Source: Okapia johnstoni (Eukaryota; Chordata; Mammalia; Artiodactyla; Giraffidae). Taken from it: a stretch of 64,000 nt of DNA. The position numbers and the translations under genes were made by a program. This document shows positions 47,508 through 59,854 of this stretch, piece by piece. Where the stretch lies: NCBI GenBank assembly GCA_024291935.2, contig JAGTYA010000025.1, positions 5,787,501-5,851,500 on the forward strand. The letters run 5' to 3'. A model generated the notes under the pieces. That model was given only the letters and a program-made list of their open reading frames with translations, had not been told where the DNA came from and ran no database searches. The number at the start of each line of letters is the position of its first letter. Position 1 is the first letter of the stretch.

Positions 47508-47588
47508 GCTGGCTTGACCAAAAAGTTCGTTTAGCTTTTCCATAAGATGTTACAGAAAAACCCGAACAAACTTTTTAGTCAACTCCAA
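47508..47588. mobile_element. Mini-mariner (MITE), palindromic
   Basis: The 81-bp element has near-complete inverted halves: GACCAAAAAGTTCGTTTAGC on the left and CGAACAAACTTTTTAGTCAA on the right, around CCATAAGATG. TA dinucleotides sit at 47506-47507 and 47589-47590, as for Tc1/mariner. No transposase is present. Confidence 0.88.
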
Positions 47589-47879
47589 TATTATTATTTT
47601 TGTCTATTATGTTCTGACTTTCCTACGGTTAGTTGTGTTTGTTTAAACGGTTTTAAAATGACAAAAACCACAGAGGAAAGCTGCTGGAAAAAAAAAAAAA
47701 ATCAAACCCTTAAGACAGCATAGTAACTACCAAAAAAGGGATGGAAATCTCTTGCAAAGATATTGCAGCAGAAGAAATTGGAAGGGTATCAGTCAAGTGA
47801 CACCAGCTCGCAGAGCAGGTGGGTTAGAAAGGGACAAGCAGAGCGGAGTCCAAAGAAATCCCGGAGGCAGGTCACATCG

Positions 47880-48915
47880 CCGACCACAGAACCGGTGCAG
47901 CTACTGTGGAAAACAGCACAGAGGCCCCACCAGAAACGAAAAACAGAACCACCATGCCATCCAAAACAATTCCAGTTCTGGCTATATATCTGAAGAAAAT
48001 GAAAAGACTAATTCAAGAAGACTCTTGAGAGTCCCTTGGATTGCAAGGAGATCAAATCAGTCAATCCTAAAGGAAATCCACCCTGAATATTGCTCCAGTA
48101 CTTTGGCCACCCGATGTGAAGAACTGACTCACTGGAAAAGACCCTGATGCTGGGAAAGACAGAGGGCAGGAGGAGAAGGGGGTGACAGAGGATGAGATGG
48201 TTGAATGGTGTCATGGACTCAATGTCCATTGAGTTTGAGCAAAGTCTGGGAGATAGTGAAGGACAGGGAAGCCTGGCGTGCTGCAGTCCATGGGGTTGCA
48301 AAGAGTCAGACACAACTGAGCGACTGAACAACAAACAACTTAATAAGATACACACATCCCAATGCTCATAGCTGCACTATTTACAATAGTCAAGATACGG
48401 AAGCAAATTAAGCATCCATCAACAGATGAATGGATTTTAAGAAGATGTACCCCCCCACACACACACAATGGAATACTACTCTGCCATAAAAAAGAACGAA
48501 ATTCTGCCATTTACAGCAACATGGATGGACCTAGAGAATATGCTACTTAGTGAAATAAGTCCAACAGAGAAAGACAAATATTGTGTGACATCATTTATGC
48601 AACAATACAATACAAATGAATACATATGCAAAACAGAAACAGACTCACAGATACAGAAAACAAACTTGTGGTTACCAAAGAGAAGAAGGAAAGGAAGAGT
48701 GACAAATAAGGGGTATGGGATTAACAGACATCAACTACTACATGAAAAAAAACAGATAAGCCACAAGGATATATTGTAGAGAACAGGGAATTATAGCCAT
48801 CACCTGGTAATAATTTATAACAGAGTATAATCTGCAAAAATTGAATCATTATGTTGTATTCCTAAAACCAATATAATCTTGTAAATCAACTATACTTCAA
48901 CTAAAGATATTTGCA
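47880..48915 (+). mobile_element. L1 3' part, interrupted by BovB
   Basis: L1 ORF2 end and 3' UTR (GGAATACTACTCTGCCATAA, AACATGGATGGACCTAGAGA, GTAAATCAACTATACTTCAA), split at 48007-48333. Confidence 0.9.
48007..48333 (+). mobile_element. BovB LINE 3' fragment
   Basis: Fragment from TCAAGAAGACTCTTGAGAG to GAGCGACTGAACAACAAAC, with an internal deletion compared with the other copies near 48090 (the GGAAGGACTGATGCTGAAGC block is missing). Confidence 0.92.
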
Positions 48916-49279
48916 TACATATACACACACTCCACAGGAGGGCTCTCACACTGCTGGCAGGAATGTTACACGCTGGGAAACTTTCTGGCAGTTGCTGGAA
49001 AAGGTAAACGTACTCCTACCATATGATCTAGCATTTCCACTCCGAGCTACGTGCCCCAGGGAAATGAGCGCATATGTCCACACAAGTGATCACAGCAGAC
49101 ATTCATCATGGCCCTACATTGAGAGAACCCACAGTTCCTTCAAAGGGAAATACAAAAACGTGTATTCATACCACGAGGTATTACTAGGCAGTATAAGAGG
49201 ACCAACCACTGATTCAGGCAACCAGAGAAATTCATTTCAGACACTGTCTAGGTGAAGTAAGGCAGAAAAAAGAATACTA

Positions 49280-49620
49280 CAGTAGATTCTCATTATTCGA
49301 GGCACTAATGCCCCATAAAGTCACCACAAACACCAAATTGTTCTGTTGTTGTGCAGTCGCTAAGTTTTGTCCAACTCTTTGAGACCCCATGGACTGTAGC
49401 CTGCCAGGCCCCTCTGTCCATGGGATTTCCCAAGCAAGAATACTTGTGTATTCTTTTTTGGGGGGTTGCCATGTCCTTCTCTAGGGGATCTTCTTGACCC
49501 AGGGATTGAACTCACGTCACCTGCATTGGCAAGTAGATTCTTTGAGCCACTGAGCCACCAGGGAAGCTGAAATTGTGAATAGCAAATCACTGCTCCCAGA
49601 GGAAACACAAGGTTAGGTTC
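49280..49620. mobile_element. DNA transposon relic (Tigger-like) split by a SINE
   Basis: CAGTAGATTCTCATTATTCG and CACAAACACCAAATTG on the left continue as AAATTGTGAATAGCAAATC on the right of the Bov-tA. The family call is tentative. Confidence 0.45.
49340..49567 (-). mobile_element. Bov-tA SINE
   Basis: Reverse copy from TTGTTGTGCAGTCGCTAAG to GAGCCACCAGGGAAGC. It has a local TGTGTATTCTTTTTTGGGG insertion in the middle. Confidence 0.9.
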
Positions 49621-50073
49621 CTGTGAGCCTCTGTGCACAGGAAAGTCAGTGTTCTATTTAGGGTTCATACCTACTACTCCGCTTCAGGACTCCAGAGCTC
49701 TACCCGGCCAAGCAAGACAGGAAACCATCCAGAGATGCACGCAAGTTCCATGCTGTCCCATTGAAATTCCCTTCTCACCAAAATATGGTCACGTCTCAGG
49801 TTTGCCCTGGTGAACGGGACTTCTCCAGGCTTACAGACTAGCCCACCTGCCACCAGCCACGTCACCCAAGTCCTTGCTCAATAAGCTCATCCTTCTGCTC
49901 AAATAGGTGGTCAGGGTCTGGCAGACATCAACACAGGGCGTCACAGCTACGACCAGGCAAGAGTGACAGAGAAACTGTGTCTGCAGCATCCGCTGCATAT
50001 CAGCCTGCTGGCATCGTAACCAAAACATTTCCATTTTTTACTCTGATTGTGTAACATGACAAATACACTCCAT

Positions 50074-50140
50074 GATTCATTCATTCAACAAATACTTTAT
50101 GAGTAACTTCTACAGACCAGGACCGGGGTTTTATATTTTG
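50074..50140 (-). mobile_element. L2/MIR 3' fragment
   Basis: The block ATTCATTCATTCAACAAATA and then TGAGTAACTTCTACAGACCA matches the reverse 3' end of L2/MIR. Confidence 0.6.
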
Positions 50141-50189
50141 AATCTTGTCACTAAACCAATGTTTGGTTTTATTTCCTCACTTATTTATA

Positions 50190-50347
50190 AATTTATAAAT
50201 TTATTTATTTGGCTGCCTTGCATCTTAGTTGCAGTATTTGGGATCTTTCCTTATGGAATGAGGGCTTTGTTGCCCTGAGGCATGTAGGATCTTAGCTTCC
50301 AGACCAGGGGAGATGGACTCTTAACCACTGGACCACCTGGGAAGTCC
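50190..50347 (-). mobile_element. CHR-2 SINE
   Basis: Reverse copy with an ATTTATTTATTTGGCTGCC tail side and the head side GGACCACCTGGGAAGTCC. Confidence 0.85.
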
Positions 50348-51408
50348 TTTCCTTATTTCTCAAGAGTTGCTTTATCATAGAGCTCCAATTTTGTTTCCCA
50401 AAAGAAAGCAGTTCTGAGTTCATGAGAGAGGCTGATGATGACCAAGCACTATTAGTGGGACAAGAGTATTTCACTGTCACCTCTGCTGGGACATGATCTC
50501 ACAGAGGGACGTGGCGGGTCAACCAGGAGAAGAGCCTGTCATCACCACCCACTGGCCTGCTGCCCGGGGTGCGTCTGTTGTTTATCACGCCCTCCCCACT
50601 CCAGCTTCTGTGCTCTGTGGCTGGGTTCTCTGCAGGCCAGCAAACCATCCATCCAACTGATGGATGCATATGCGAGGACCCACTTCCATCCAACCGATGC
50701 CCATACGCCCCACATCCAGTGTCTGGGTCCCGCCTCCAAAACACCGTCACCCCTAGAGCCAGGCATTTCCTCCCAGCCAACAGCCCTGAACCCAAAACCA
50801 GCTCTGGAGGCTCGGAGCACAGGAGAGGAAACAGAATTGTAAGAAGCCCAGGCCCTCCAGTCCCCGTCAGGTGAGGAAACCCAGGGCAGCAAAGCGGAGC
50901 AGGGTGTCTGAGCCGGCACAGCCCTCCAGCACCACTAGGAAGGCCCGCATCCTGCTGCCAGCATGTTCCACGTGACCGTAGCTGTCAGCAAACACACTGG
51001 GGCCCAGCCCTGAAATCCGCCTCTCTCTAAATTCACTACCTGACTGCACCAGCAGGAAGCAATGCGAACTAAGGAGGGGGAGAGGGGGACAGAACAGGAG
51101 ATGCTTCGGCAGATGGGAAACCTGACCTCCTCCCCAGGGCCAGCCCTGCCCGTCCTGTGAGCAAACACGGCCACGACTTGGCTCCACTCTGCTAAAAGGA
51201 AACCATAAACTCAGCTCACGGGGAGATTCGGCCGAATAGGGAAGCCGCTGTCAGGCTCCCAGGCAGCAAAAGGCCAATCTGCTACTGTCTTATGAAGCTG
51301 AGGTGACTGTCACATGCAGTCAGGCCCAGGGCTGCCACGATGGGTGCATCGTGGCTCAGGGCTGCATTATAAGATGGGGGCCCTGTTTACAAGATCCTGA
51401 AAGACCTG

Positions 51409-51728
51409 CCAGGAGATCCAATCAATCCATCCTAAAAGAGATCAATCCTGGGTGTTTATTGGAAGGTCTGATGTTGAAGCTGAAACTCCAGTACTTTGGC
51501 CACCTCATGCGAAGAGTTGACTCATTGGAAAAGACCCTAATGCTGGGTAGGATTGGGGGCAGGAGGAGAAGGGGACGACAGAGGATGAGATGGTTGGATG
51601 GCATCACCGACTCGATGGACATGGGTTTGGGTAGACTCCGGGAGTTGGTGATGGACAGAGAGGCCTGGCGTGCTGCAATTCATGGGGTCGCACAGTTGGA
51701 CACGACTGAGCGACTGAACTGAACTGAA
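51409..51728 (+). mobile_element. BovB LINE 3' fragment with exact target duplication
   Basis: The 320-bp 3' end is flanked by a perfect 12-bp repeat CTGAAAGACCTG at 51397-51408 and 51729-51740. Confidence 0.94.
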
Positions 51729-52807
51729 CTGAAAGACCTGAGTCATTAGACCTCCCAGGACTGGCCACAGAACTCAAGTCCCCTCCTCTTGAATGACAGC
51801 ATCAAAGAAGGCTTCCAGAACCTTCTATATGTTACAAAGACATGTCGGGGGGAGGACTCCTGACTAACTTCCAGTGACTGGGAGTAACCAGACCGCGCTC
51901 CCCCAGGACACATGGAGACAAATCACAGAACAAAACAGATGAGGGGAGAGCTTGGCCAAGTCTAAACTTGTGGCTCTCGAAATGTAAAAATAACCTGGCT
52001 CTAAAGTATTCCCTCAGAAACACTCAGGCAGAGAGTCTCTGGCCTTTCAACATGACCCTGAGGTTCTGCGTCCAGCTGGTTTCCCTGGGAGGGGACAGAT
52101 GAAAAACAAAACCTGACACAGATATAAATATTTGCTGGCAAGTACAACCCTGCAGTTGACACGCCTTGGAAATTTTGGAGGCCTGTTTTGGTTTAGGGTA
52201 AGGTTTCTGTTCGGTTTGCCAGATGGACTCTGAGCGTAGCTTCATCCGACGTTTGGGTTTAAACATCTAGACACACGGCCTGGGATTGATACTGACCCTG
52301 AGACCAAGACACTCTGCTGCCCCCAAAGAAACTGTGGGCTGGCACACCCCCGTCCTTGCACACAACCCTTGGGGCACAACCCCATGACAACAGGGCACTA
52401 CCGACGGCACGGCCCACTTGCCCTAACCCACACCCTTCAAGGGAACAGGAGAAGTCCAGGGCCTGATGGGTGGTGGGCAGTCAAGATTCCTGAGCAGCCC
52501 ACGTATGTATTAACACCCCTGAGCCTCCATGGTTCCGTCACTACCTGGCAGGTAGGGGCTGCTATGAGCCCCTGGCTCCTGGCCTGAAGACGAACCAGAG
52601 TGTACACCTGGCTGCAAGAGGGGGATACGCCCCTCGAGCCACCCCAGGCATCCTCCTGCTATGGTCTGCCTTCCTCATCACTCCACCTGAAAAGGGGGAG
52701 ACCACAGGCCTGACCTACACGTGGCCATGATGCCCCCTAAGGTCCCTTTGTCAGAAAGCCACTGTGCTCCCAGGAGCCGAGGGCCAGTGCAGCATTCAGG
52801 TCAGGAT

Positions 52808-52998
52808 CCCGGGCTTAGCAAAGCTCCTTAACAAATATCTTAAGCAGGTTAATTCATTTCTGTGTACCTCAGCTTTCCCGTCCATAAAATAGGGATCAAA
52901 AGATAGGGTTGCGTGAGGATTAAACACGTTAATGCATGTGAGATGATTAGCAAAGTGCCTGACACAGAGCAACTTGCTCGATAAATTTTAGCAACACT
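52808..52998 (-). mobile_element. MIR SINE
   Basis: A good reverse MIR: CCTCAGCTTTCCCGTCC, AAATAGGGATC, GTGAGGATTAAACACGTTAA, AAGTGCCTGACACAGAGCAA. Confidence 0.9.
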
Positions 52999-53296
52999 AC
53001 CTCAGAGCCATAACCCAGGTAAACATCCTTTCCTCTTCCCCCTTCACGCTCTAAGTGAAGCCCCTCCGTTCCTGCAACAGATATCCACCCAGCCCCCACG
53101 AGGGGCCTGAAGGCCCTGAGGCCACTATCCTCCGTCCCGTGCTAAGCCTGAGACCTAGAAACGCTGAGACCTAGAAACACAAGAGCCCTTGGAGGTTCCC
53201 TGGGATATGCCAGCAAAAGCAAGTTCAGTGAATCCCATGGCTAGTCCCCCTGCCGTCACCCACACTAGGGACCCCAAATTAAATTAGAATGAGAGG

Positions 53297-53625
53297 GCTT
53301 CCCTGGTGGCTCAGTGGTAAAGAATCCACCTGCCAATGCAGGAGACACGGGTTCGATCCCTGATCCAGGAAGATCCCACATGCCGCGGAGCCACCAAGCC
53401 CGTGCACCACAACTTCTGAGTCTCTGCTCTAGAGCCCGGGAGCCTCAACTACTGAGCCCACTTGCTGCAACAACTGAAGACCGTGTGCCCTACAGCCCAT
53501 GCCCCGTGACAAGAGAAGCCAGTGCGATGAGGAGCCCATGCGCCAAAACTACAGAGTGGCCCCCGCTGGCTGCAACTAGAGAAAAGTCCACGTGGCAATG
53601 AAAACCCAGCAGGGCCAACAATAAA
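53297..53625 (+). mobile_element. CHR-1 SINE
   Basis: Full element, head GGCTTCCCTGGTGGCTCAG, tail GGCCAACAATAAATAAAA; AAATTAGAAT on both sides marks the insertion. Confidence 0.93.
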
Positions 53626-55282
53626 TAAAATTAGAATTAGATTGAGAGCCTCAAAAGGTTTCTAGGGTGAGTGACCCCTGTAATACCACTGTCTCCCCAT
53701 GTGTGGCTGTTCCCCAAAGCACATCTTCAAGTCCTTCCTAAACTCCCTTTCATCGGACATGCCCTGCAGAGCAAACCGGCTTCTAGCTCAGTAAACGCTT
53801 CTACATCTGGTCAAAGGGCCAAGAATCATGATCCATCCTGCATCACATGAGCTCTGGCCACTACTGGGGATGAGAAACTTTCTGCAGAAAATCTGAATAC
53901 TGATTATTCTAAGGACAGAAGGCAAGTCGGTGATCTGTGGTTCTAGTTTTAGTTGCATACATTTTCTGGCATGCCTGAAGTAAAAATGATCACTGCTTAC
54001 AACTGTAACTAAACAAAACAAGTTGTTGTTTTAATTCTGTAGAGGCCTGGAAGCGGGGGGAGGCTTGGCGGGCCAGCCCTCTGCCTTTCCAGGCTCTCGC
54101 CACTGAGGATAACGCTGAGGCCCAGGCCCCTGTTACCTTGACCAGCTAAGATCCAGCCATCTAACTGGACCCACAGCTACAGGACTTCGGGTCAGGAAGG
54201 GCCTTCAGAGGTGGCCCCAGGGCTCAGTATAGGAAGAGCAGGTGGCTCCACGTTACACCTGGGGCTGCTGGTAGCCTGGGACCCAGAACACCTGCTTGTC
54301 TGACTCCCAGATGCCTGCCTTTCTTCCACAGTTCCTCCTCCCGAGTGGGAGCCATAAATCAAGAGATGTAAAGGAACATTAAAAACCCTCTGGCAGGAAT
54401 AGCCACATTAGGTCAATTCGATGTTCTGGATTATGAATCAAAAGCGCAGGAGAGTAAGATGGAAAAAACAAGACATGCTTTCCTGGTCACAAAGGAACAG
54501 AGCAGAAACATTTCACGGGGGGAGGACCTCAGAAAGACAGCCTGATGGGATGAGGCAGCTGCCGTGGGAAACCGCTGTCAGGACAGACCAGGGCTGCAGC
54601 TGAGATCCACTCCCCCCTTCTTCCCCGAGGGGGATCGCTGGGGACAGTGCCATGCTGGCCAGAGGACGTGGGCTGGGGAACAGCAAGAGCAGAAGTCCTG
54701 GGGTGAGAAGGAACTCTGTAAGTTCAGGACCAGCAATGAAGTCGGTGTGACAGGAGCTGGTCATCATGGTAGGGCTGCAGGGGACACCCCGAGTTTGGAC
54801 CTGAGGCTGGGGTGACAGGACAGTGGCTGTCACTCCAAGTGCGAGGACTTGAGTCTGACCCTTAAGCGTCCTTCCAAGTCCAGTGCTAAGAGCACGGCAG
54901 GGACCGGGACATGTGTACCTTGCTGACAAGTGAACCCAGTGAACAGATGACTCACTCTGAATGAATTCTGGGGGTTGTTCATAATTCCTTCCCCCCCAAA
55001 ATCTCAGAAGAGAGATCCTACAGAGAGAGGTAGGGGTAGGAACAGGGCTAAAACATGATGAACCGTCCATCTGTCTGGACCGCGACACAGAGAACCAAAA
55101 CAGTATCAGAGCCCTGACCGCTGACCACAAGGGAGCAGCTGCTGTCACAGAGCGAGCTGGACGGCCCCGCTGATGGCACTCACTCCTTGCTGTCTGAGCC
55201 TTGGCTGCACCCTGATCAGCCCTGTGCTCCCCTTCAATCCAAAACCTGCATGATAGGCCTTTTAAATCATCTCAAGGTTGTA

Positions 55283-55506
55283 GGGAGCTGCCTAGGTGGC
55301 ACTAGTGGAAAAGAACCCGCCTGCCAATGCAGGAGATGTAAGAGACTGGAGTTTGATCCCTGGTTGGGAAGATCTCCTGGAGGAGGACACAGCAACCCAC
55401 TCCAGTATTCTTGTCTGGAGAATCTCATGGACAGAGGAGCCTGGTGGGCTACAGTCCATAGGGTTGCAGAGTCGGACACGAGTGAAGCAACTTGGCGCGC
55501 ATGCAC
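55283..55506 (+). mobile_element. Bov-tA SINE
   Basis: Head GAGCTGCCTAGGTGGCACTA to tail GAAGCAACTTGGCGCGCATG. Confidence 0.92.
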
Positions 55507-55705
55507 AGGTTTAAACGTGTAAACCACATGATTGCTCAGAATCTCGTGTTTGCAGTCAGAAGCCACAATTATGCTTGGAGAGTGGTGATCACTGTAGGAG
55601 GCACATGGCAGGGAGCTTCTTGGGTGCTGCTCCTGTTCTGTGCTTTGATCTGAGTTCTAGGCGTGTTCACCTTGTGAGCATCTACATGTGTGTCTTGTTC
55701 TTGCT

Positions 55706-55929
55706 GTGGTTGTTGTTTAGCCGCTTTGTGGTGTCTGACTCTTTGTGACCCCATGGATTATAGCCCGCCAGGCTCCTCTCTGTCCATGGGATTATTCAGG
55801 TAAGAATACTGGAGTGGGTTGCCATGCCCTCCTCCAGGGGATCTTTCTGACCCAGGGACTGAACCCACATCTCCTGTGTCTCCTGCATTGGCAGGCAGAT
55901 TCTTTACCACTGAGCCACCTGGAAAGCCA
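55706..55929 (-). mobile_element. Bov-tA SINE
   Basis: Reverse copy 200 bp from the forward one, ending GAGCCACCTGGAAAGCC. Confidence 0.92.
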
Positions 55930-56349
55930 ATATGTGTATACTATACATCAATTTAAAAAAAAAAAATGTAAAATATATACATTCGTGGTTTTGAGAGGAA
56001 GATTACCTGGCCTACAAAAAAAAAAAAAAATCCACGTACGCTATGCAATTTTTAAACAGCTAGGAGTCCCCTCGTCTTAGGGTGTGCACCTACCTGCTGG
56101 GCTAGACAAGCAGAATTAGACTCTTGAGTGTCATTTACAAAAGTTACCAAAGGATCAGAAATTTACTTCCATGGCTACGGAAGCCTGGATCCAGTAGGTC
56201 CAAATTACCATACCATATTTCCTAAAGGAATGTGGGCAGAAGTTCCCTCACTTGGTCATGCCAGCTACTCAGGCCCAGGGGGTTACTGATCTTCTGTCCC
56301 CTTCTGCCACTTCAGTGTTCAGTTTGGGTTTGCTGCAGTGCTTGATGTC

Positions 56350-56366
56350 GGGGGGGGGGGGGGGGT
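56350..56366. repeat. Poly(G) run
   Basis: A G-run of about 17 on the plus strand, so a C-run in the LIMD1 pre-mRNA. Confidence 0.95.
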
Positions 56367-56555
56367 GAGTGGGGCCTCTGGGGTGCACACAGGCCACTGC
56401 CCTGAAACCTGGAGGGCCCCCTTCTATAGGATTGGCCCACGTTGTTTCCTTTTATGTGACAAATGCTCTGAAAAATCACTCTCAATTTTTCATTCAAGTC
56501 TGGACTTAAACCCCACATTTCAAGCATCTGTTGCTAATAAAGTCAGATAAATAAG

Positions 56556-56752
56556 CTCAAGTCATGTCCGACTCTTTGCGATCCCATGGGCTGTAGCCCA
56601 CCAGGTTCCTCTGTCTATGGGATTCTCCAGGCAAGAATACTGGAGTGGGTTGCCATTTCCTTCACCAGGGGATCTTCCCAACCCAGAGACAGCACCCATG
56701 TCTCCTGTGTTGGCAGGCAGGTTCTTTACCAACTGAGCCACCAGGGAAGCCT
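56556..56752 (-). mobile_element. Bov-tA SINE
   Basis: Reverse copy; AAGTCAGAT near 56540 and 56755 is the likely target duplication. Confidence 0.92.
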
Positions 56753-57419
56753 GGAAGTCAGATGAGACTTAAAAGGCCAGTAAGACAACCTGCAGCTCAA
56801 TGTTGAAGAGACGGTCAGATGGGAGGGAGCAGAGACGACATGTATGGGTTCCTTGTCTGGACACTTACTTCACCTCCTGCGCTTCTAGTAAAACAAAATC
56901 AGGTGTGACAGGTTCCCTGGCCCCTGGCAGGGCTGGGCCATCCCCGGGAGGAGTCACACCTCTCCTCAGGCTCCCAGGCTAAGGCGAGTCTGCTGTTAAC
57001 AGTTTTCTGAGCTCGCATACTGCTGCAGGAATGTCCACCCAAAACAGGAAAACCGAAGACACAGCCAGGCGTGCAGGTGGGCAAGTGTCCATCCATCCAC
57101 TTGCTGGGTGACAGAGACCCTGGAACCAGCTTCCTCTTGCCCCACCACCACGCTCGCTGGCACCTAACAGAGTGTGGCTCTCATGGGTGGCACCAGCAGT
57201 GCCCAGTCCCCCACAGCAGGGCTGGGGGGAGACCCCGGGGGAGCTGCAGGTCCAGAGTCCTGACCCTAGAAAGGGCAGGGAGCCCACTGATGCCTCCGCA
57301 GCAGCTGAGCAGAGACTGAATCTGGAGGGGCCCACAAAGAACATTCACCTCAGCCTGGAAACGCCGCCTAGTTCTCCATTCGAGAAGTCGGAGCCCCAGC
57401 TGGTGTGGTAGCACCACCG

Positions 57420-57540
57420 CTGACCGCAGTGTGGTCCTGAACACTTCACGGCCTGGGTTCCTCAACTGTAAACGGAGGAGAGTGGAGTCTGGCTGTGCAG
57501 GTTAAATACAGGCGCTCAACAGCCATCATGGTGATTAAAA
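57420..57540 (-). mobile_element. MIR SINE relic
   Basis: Reverse MIR fragments (CTGGGTTCCTCAACTGTAAA, TACAGGCGCTCAACAGCC). Confidence 0.55.
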
Positions 57541-58576
57541 TCACGGCCAAGGTCACCGAGAGTGGAGTCTTATCTGCCCTGAAGAGGGGATGTGGTGGGG
57601 TGCCCAGATCGCCCTACACTGAAGGAGCCTGGCGTGGTGGCTGGGAGTGCAGGGGGGTGGCCCTCACCCGTCAGCCCCTTCGGGCACGGCCCCAGCTACA
57701 TGGAGGCACCTTGCCGGTCATGCCCACCTGGAGAGGACCAAGGGGCGGGGTGTGAAGGCCAGGTTGTCTCACCCCAATTCGGGGCAGCTCTGAAAGGCTC
57801 TTCCAGCCCCAGAGCCCCCTGGGGTCGGCCCAGGCTGGTCAGGCCCGCATTGCAGCCGGGGCTTCTCCCTTGCCCACTCCTGTGTCCCCCCGCCCTACAC
57901 ATGCACCATCCCAGCAGCGTCCCCTAGGCTGCCCCCTGCCCACTAGACTCTGCCTTGGAGTCACCCCGCCGGTGACGGATGGTTTATCTGTGTCCTTTCT
58001 CTTTAGAAGGGGAGGAGATGTCCAGCGTGAGGGGACAGACGGCCACTGAGGAGGAAAAGGTGAGAGAGAGTGAACAAAAGCCACGAGGGCCTCTCCACTT
58101 TCTCTGCAGTGAACCCACCGGTGTGGAAACCACCACACAGCGGCATCTTCCAAGCACAAGGCCTGGGAGGAGGAATCCGACGGCGTCCTTTCAGCAGCAT
58201 CAACTCTTTCCTCGAGGAAGAAACACACAGTGTGGCCACAGAGGAACATGGCAGAAGGACCAGGGGAAGCAATGCCTTCCTGGGACCAAAGTGTCCCAAA
58301 CCCACAAGACCGGGCCATGGAAAGTGCCAGAAAGGTCCTCCATGATGAGCTGATCAATAACCGGACACTGAGGTGTCTTCAGACCCAAGGGTCCCTGAAG
58401 GTGGTCTTGGGGATTCACAAAGTCTTCCCACAAGGTCATGTCCAGGCAGGGGTCCAGGTAACCAACTCTAACATCAACTCCGCTTTGCTTCTGGCTAGAA
58501 TTACATTGACTCTAACAGGGACGACTGCATTTCCCTGATTCTCTCTGGCAAGGGCCTTGTATCAACAGATATTCTT

Positions 58577-58673
58577 CTCGTTGTTCAGTCGCTAAGTTGT
58601 GTCTGACTCCTTACGACCCCACAGACTGCAGCACACCAGGCGCCCTGTCCTTCACTATCTCCCAGAGTTTGCT
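58577..58673 (-). mobile_element. BovB LINE 3' tip
   Basis: Reverse tip GTTGTTCAGTCGCTAAGTTG to CCCAGAGTTTGCTC. Confidence 0.9.
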
Positions 58674-59089
58674 CTAATTCACGTTATTTAGAAGTAAAAT
58701 TTCATCTTTATTTAGTGTGTTGGACAGACAGAAATCTTTCAGATAACACCAGATCTAGAGAAGGGAAAGGCATCTGCTGATGTGAGCCCCTCAACAGGCC
58801 AAGCTCCTTGTGCTACGGAGAAGGGAAGAGGCCTGGAAGGGCCTAGGGTGTTATTCAAGGTTCCACAGCAGGGCTGGGCCACACCCTGACGGCCAGGTGC
58901 TCGCAGGAGACATGTCCTCCTCGGCCATGTGGCCGGTTCCATTAGAGCAGCTGGAAGGTCAGCTACCAAAGCTCTCCTATATGATGGGCAGTGGGGTCCC
59001 CTCATGAGCTCAGCGGTGGGCAACTAGACAACGGTTTTTTCTAGCATGCTAACTGTAATAGGAAAAAAATAGATGAGAGGATTGAGAAG

Positions 59090-59245
59090 CAACTGAGTTA
59101 TCGGTATGAGTTTCCTCTGGGGGTGATGAAAATGCTTCGGAACTAGACAGGGGTGGTTGTTTGCACAACATGGCGAAAGTGCTAAATGCCACTGCCTGCT
59201 TTTTAAATTAATTAAAGAGATCAATTTTATGTTATAGGAAGTTCT
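59090..59245 (+). mobile_element. L1M 3' end
   Basis: Text GGGGGTGATGAAAATGCTTC, GTTTGCACAACATGG and AAATGCCACTGCCTG fits an old L1 3' UTR. Confidence 0.75.
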
Positions 59246-59267
59246 TCTTGATGAAAGGAAAAAAACG

Positions 59268-59373
59268 TCAGTTCAGTTCAGTTGCTCAGTCGTGTCTGAC
59301 TCTTTGATACCCCATGAACCCCAGCATGCCAGGCCTCCCTGTCCATCACCAACTCCCCGAGTCCACCCAAACC
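59268..59373 (-). mobile_element. BovB LINE 3' tip
   Basis: Reverse tip GTTCAGTTCAGTTGCTCAGT to GAGTCCACCCAAACC. Confidence 0.9.
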
Positions 59374-59456
59374 ATAAAAGTAAATAAATAAAGCAGGCTT
59401 TCACATCTGTGCTTGGGAGGCAGCTGGGCAATGCTGGTTAGAAGAGCGGGGAGGGG

Positions 59457-59725
59457 GGCTTCTCTGGTGGTCCAGTGGTTAAGAATTCGGCTTGCAATGC
59501 AGAGCACGCGGGTTCGATCCCTGGTGGGGGAACTAAGATCCCACATGCCACAGAACAACTAAGCCCTCGCGCTGCAACTACTAAAGCCTGTGTGCTCTGT
59601 AGCCCGCAAACCACAACTAGAGCGTCGACGCATCTCAACGAAAGACCCCGCATGACGCAACAAAGGTTTCACGTGCGGTAACTAAGACCTGATGCAGCCA
59701 AATAAATAAATAAAATATATTTAAA
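59457..59725 (+). mobile_element. CHR-1 SINE
   Basis: Head GGCTTCTCTGGTGGTCCAG, tail GATGCAGCCAAATAAATAAA. Confidence 0.9.
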
Positions 59726-59854
59726 AGAATAAAGAAAACAAATTTCATTTTTAACAAGTATGTGAGAATAGCACATTAAAAAAATAGTAATAATAATAAA
59801 GAGGAATGGCAGGGAGGCCCAACTGTGGGGCTCAGACCTCAGCTGTACCCAGTA

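Noticed and set aside
53297..53625. CRISPR-like short repeats (CACAACTACTGAGCC blocks)
   Set aside because: The blocks are the internal repeats of CHR-1 SINE tails in a mammalian genome.
57839..58357. 172-codon minus-strand frame in intron 1
   Set aside because: Overlapping long frames occur in all phases here, as expected from GC-rich DNA, and no domain is seen.
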